Part shown: positions 34,699 through 35,056 of the stretch, one piece after another
How the letters are laid out: every line of letters starts with the position of its first letter
Position numbering within the stretch: position 1 is the stretch's first letter
Assembly: GCA_033765345.1 (NCBI GenBank)
Contig: JANRIC010000053.1
Coordinates: forward strand, 1-35,056
Direction of reading: 5' to 3'
DNA: 35,056 nt
Source: JANRIC01 sp033765345
GTDB lineage: Bacteria; Bacteroidota; Bacteroidia; Cytophagales; Microscillaceae
The notes under the pieces: model-generated
The model's input: the letters and a program-made list of their open reading frames with translations, nothing else
What the model was told of the DNA's origin: nothing
Databases searched by the model: none
Translations under genes and position numbers: made by a program

Positions 34699-34729
34699 AT
34701 TCAAAGATAAAGTTTTTTCGCTTTTCAGC

Positions 34730-34737
34730 CAAAGATA
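34730..34737 (-). promoter_or_regulatory. Candidate -7 element (TATCTTTG) for the antitoxin/nuclease chain
   Basis: An exact TAnnTTTG match on the minus strand, about 32 bases before the ATG at 34698. A second TATCTTTG at 34702-34709 is too close to the ATG to serve, unless the transcript has almost no leader. Confidence 0.45.
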
Positions 34738-34763
34738 TTACCAAAACCAAATACCTTTTTTCC

Positions 34764-34788
34764 TGCTCTAAGATAGGGAATTTTTGTG
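34764..34788. repeat. 25-bp direct repeat, copy 2
   Basis: Second copy of the 25-bp sequence at 34391-34415, 373 bp away and in the same orientation, just outside the antitoxin promoter. Together the copies bracket the antitoxin gene and most of the toxin stump. Confidence 0.85.
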
Positions 34789-34811
34789 AGGATGTAATTA
34801 TGGCTCCGGCG

Positions 34812-34845
34812 TGCATCAAAATGCAACATCATGCGTCAAAATGCA
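34812..34845. repeat. Two inverted-repeat units in tandem, 20 bp apart
   Basis: TGCATCAAAATGCA (34812-34825) and TGCGTCAAAATGCA (34832-34845): each is a short inverted repeat (TGCAT-CAAA-ATGCA in the first), and their starts are 20 bp apart, about two helical turns. This arrangement resembles tandem operators upstream of the antitoxin promoter. Confidence 0.45.
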
Positions 34846-35024
34846 GCAGTTTGGTGTTGGGGGATTTTGTAGGTTTGTGGATAAATAAGTAAAAAATGCA
34901 ATATACAAAACTTATATGTTACTACTCAGGTACTTGTTTCAGAATTTAATTTTGTTTTTTATATTATTAAGATATAAAATTTTTATTTTTTTTATTTTAT
35001 CATAATAAAATTTCTGGATAATTT

Positions 35025-35055
35025 TGTTTGTGTAAACTTACTTATTACACAAACA
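35025..35055. repeat. 11-bp perfect inverted repeat at the window edge
   Basis: TGTTTGTGTAA (35025-35035) and TTACACAAACA (35045-35055) flank a 9-base centre. It could be an operator or a mobile-element end; the sequence beyond the edge is not available. No T-run follows on the visible side. Confidence 0.5.
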
Positions 35056-35056
35056 T

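Larger units (their letters stand above)
34789..35056. other. Non-coding right end of the window
   Basis: No supportable gene here. It carries a pair of TGCRTCAAAATGCA units (34812-34845), a very A/T-rich tract (about 34930-35020) and an 11-bp inverted repeat at the very edge (35025-35055). Confidence 0.4.

Noticed and set aside
1..35056. CRISPR array, prophage or insertion sequence
   Set aside because: No regularly spaced repeats, transposase, integrase or structural phage genes were seen on either strand.

Overview
The window reads as chromosomal DNA of a Bacteroidota bacterium, most likely a free-living gliding or marine Cytophagales-type organism. The evidence is: secreted proteins ending in type IX secretion (T9SS) sorting domains; A/T-rich spacers with the Bacteroidota -7 promoter element TAnnTTTG and no clear Shine-Dalgarno sequences; and family content (Na/Pi symporter, TlpA lipoprotein, GAF/PAS/SpoIIE phosphatase, AAA plus PD-(D/E)XK proteins) typical of that phylum. 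No tRNA, rRNA, insertion sequence, CRISPR array or prophage was found.

Left part (1-8.8 kb): the tail of an AAA/PD-(D/E)XK protein, then minus-strand genes for a Na/Pi cotransporter-family protein with an unusual C-terminal domain, an M20 amidohydrolase, a 957-residue T9SS surface protein and a nitronate monooxygenase. A gene-free stretch of about 1.2 kb follows, carrying a minus-strand terminator with no clear gene in front of it. A small secreted NTF2-like protein comes next. Middle-left (8.9-15.2 kb): a secreted protein resembling the back half of a glycosidase, a BtuF-like metal/corrinoid-binding protein, an unknown protein, a thioredoxin-domain lipoprotein, a small protein with a run of nine C, malate dehydrogenase with a strong terminator, and a broken nucleotidyltransferase.

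Centre (15.5-26.9 kb): recX; then a two-gene signalling unit made of a 1243-residue GAF / very long coiled coil / PAS-PAS protein with no output domain and a GAF-PAS-SpoIIE (PP2C-type) phosphatase. A small secreted protein and a four-helix membrane protein with a long cytoplasmic helical region follow. Then comes a two-gene MoxR-type AAA+ ATPase and metallopeptidase/VWA pair, which probably act together as a chaperone-like machine.

Right part (27.4-35.1 kb): a very large multi-domain T9SS protein with a DUF5060-like domain and glycosidase-like TIM barrel, split by a single in-frame TGA; a small helix-turn-helix protein; and, on the minus strand, an intact VapB-like antitoxin, a 32-codon stump of its VapC toxin and an AAA/PD-(D/E)XK protein. 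These last three are chained by two ATGA overlaps. A 25-bp direct repeat brackets the antitoxin and the toxin stump.

The most notable points are the vapB-vapC'-AAA/nuclease chain with its bracketing repeat, the interrupted giant enzyme, the coiled-coil/phosphatase pair, the MoxR-VWA pair, and a 19-bp sequence shared by the stop-codon regions of two unrelated genes. All calls are by eye from the sequence; no database search was run.
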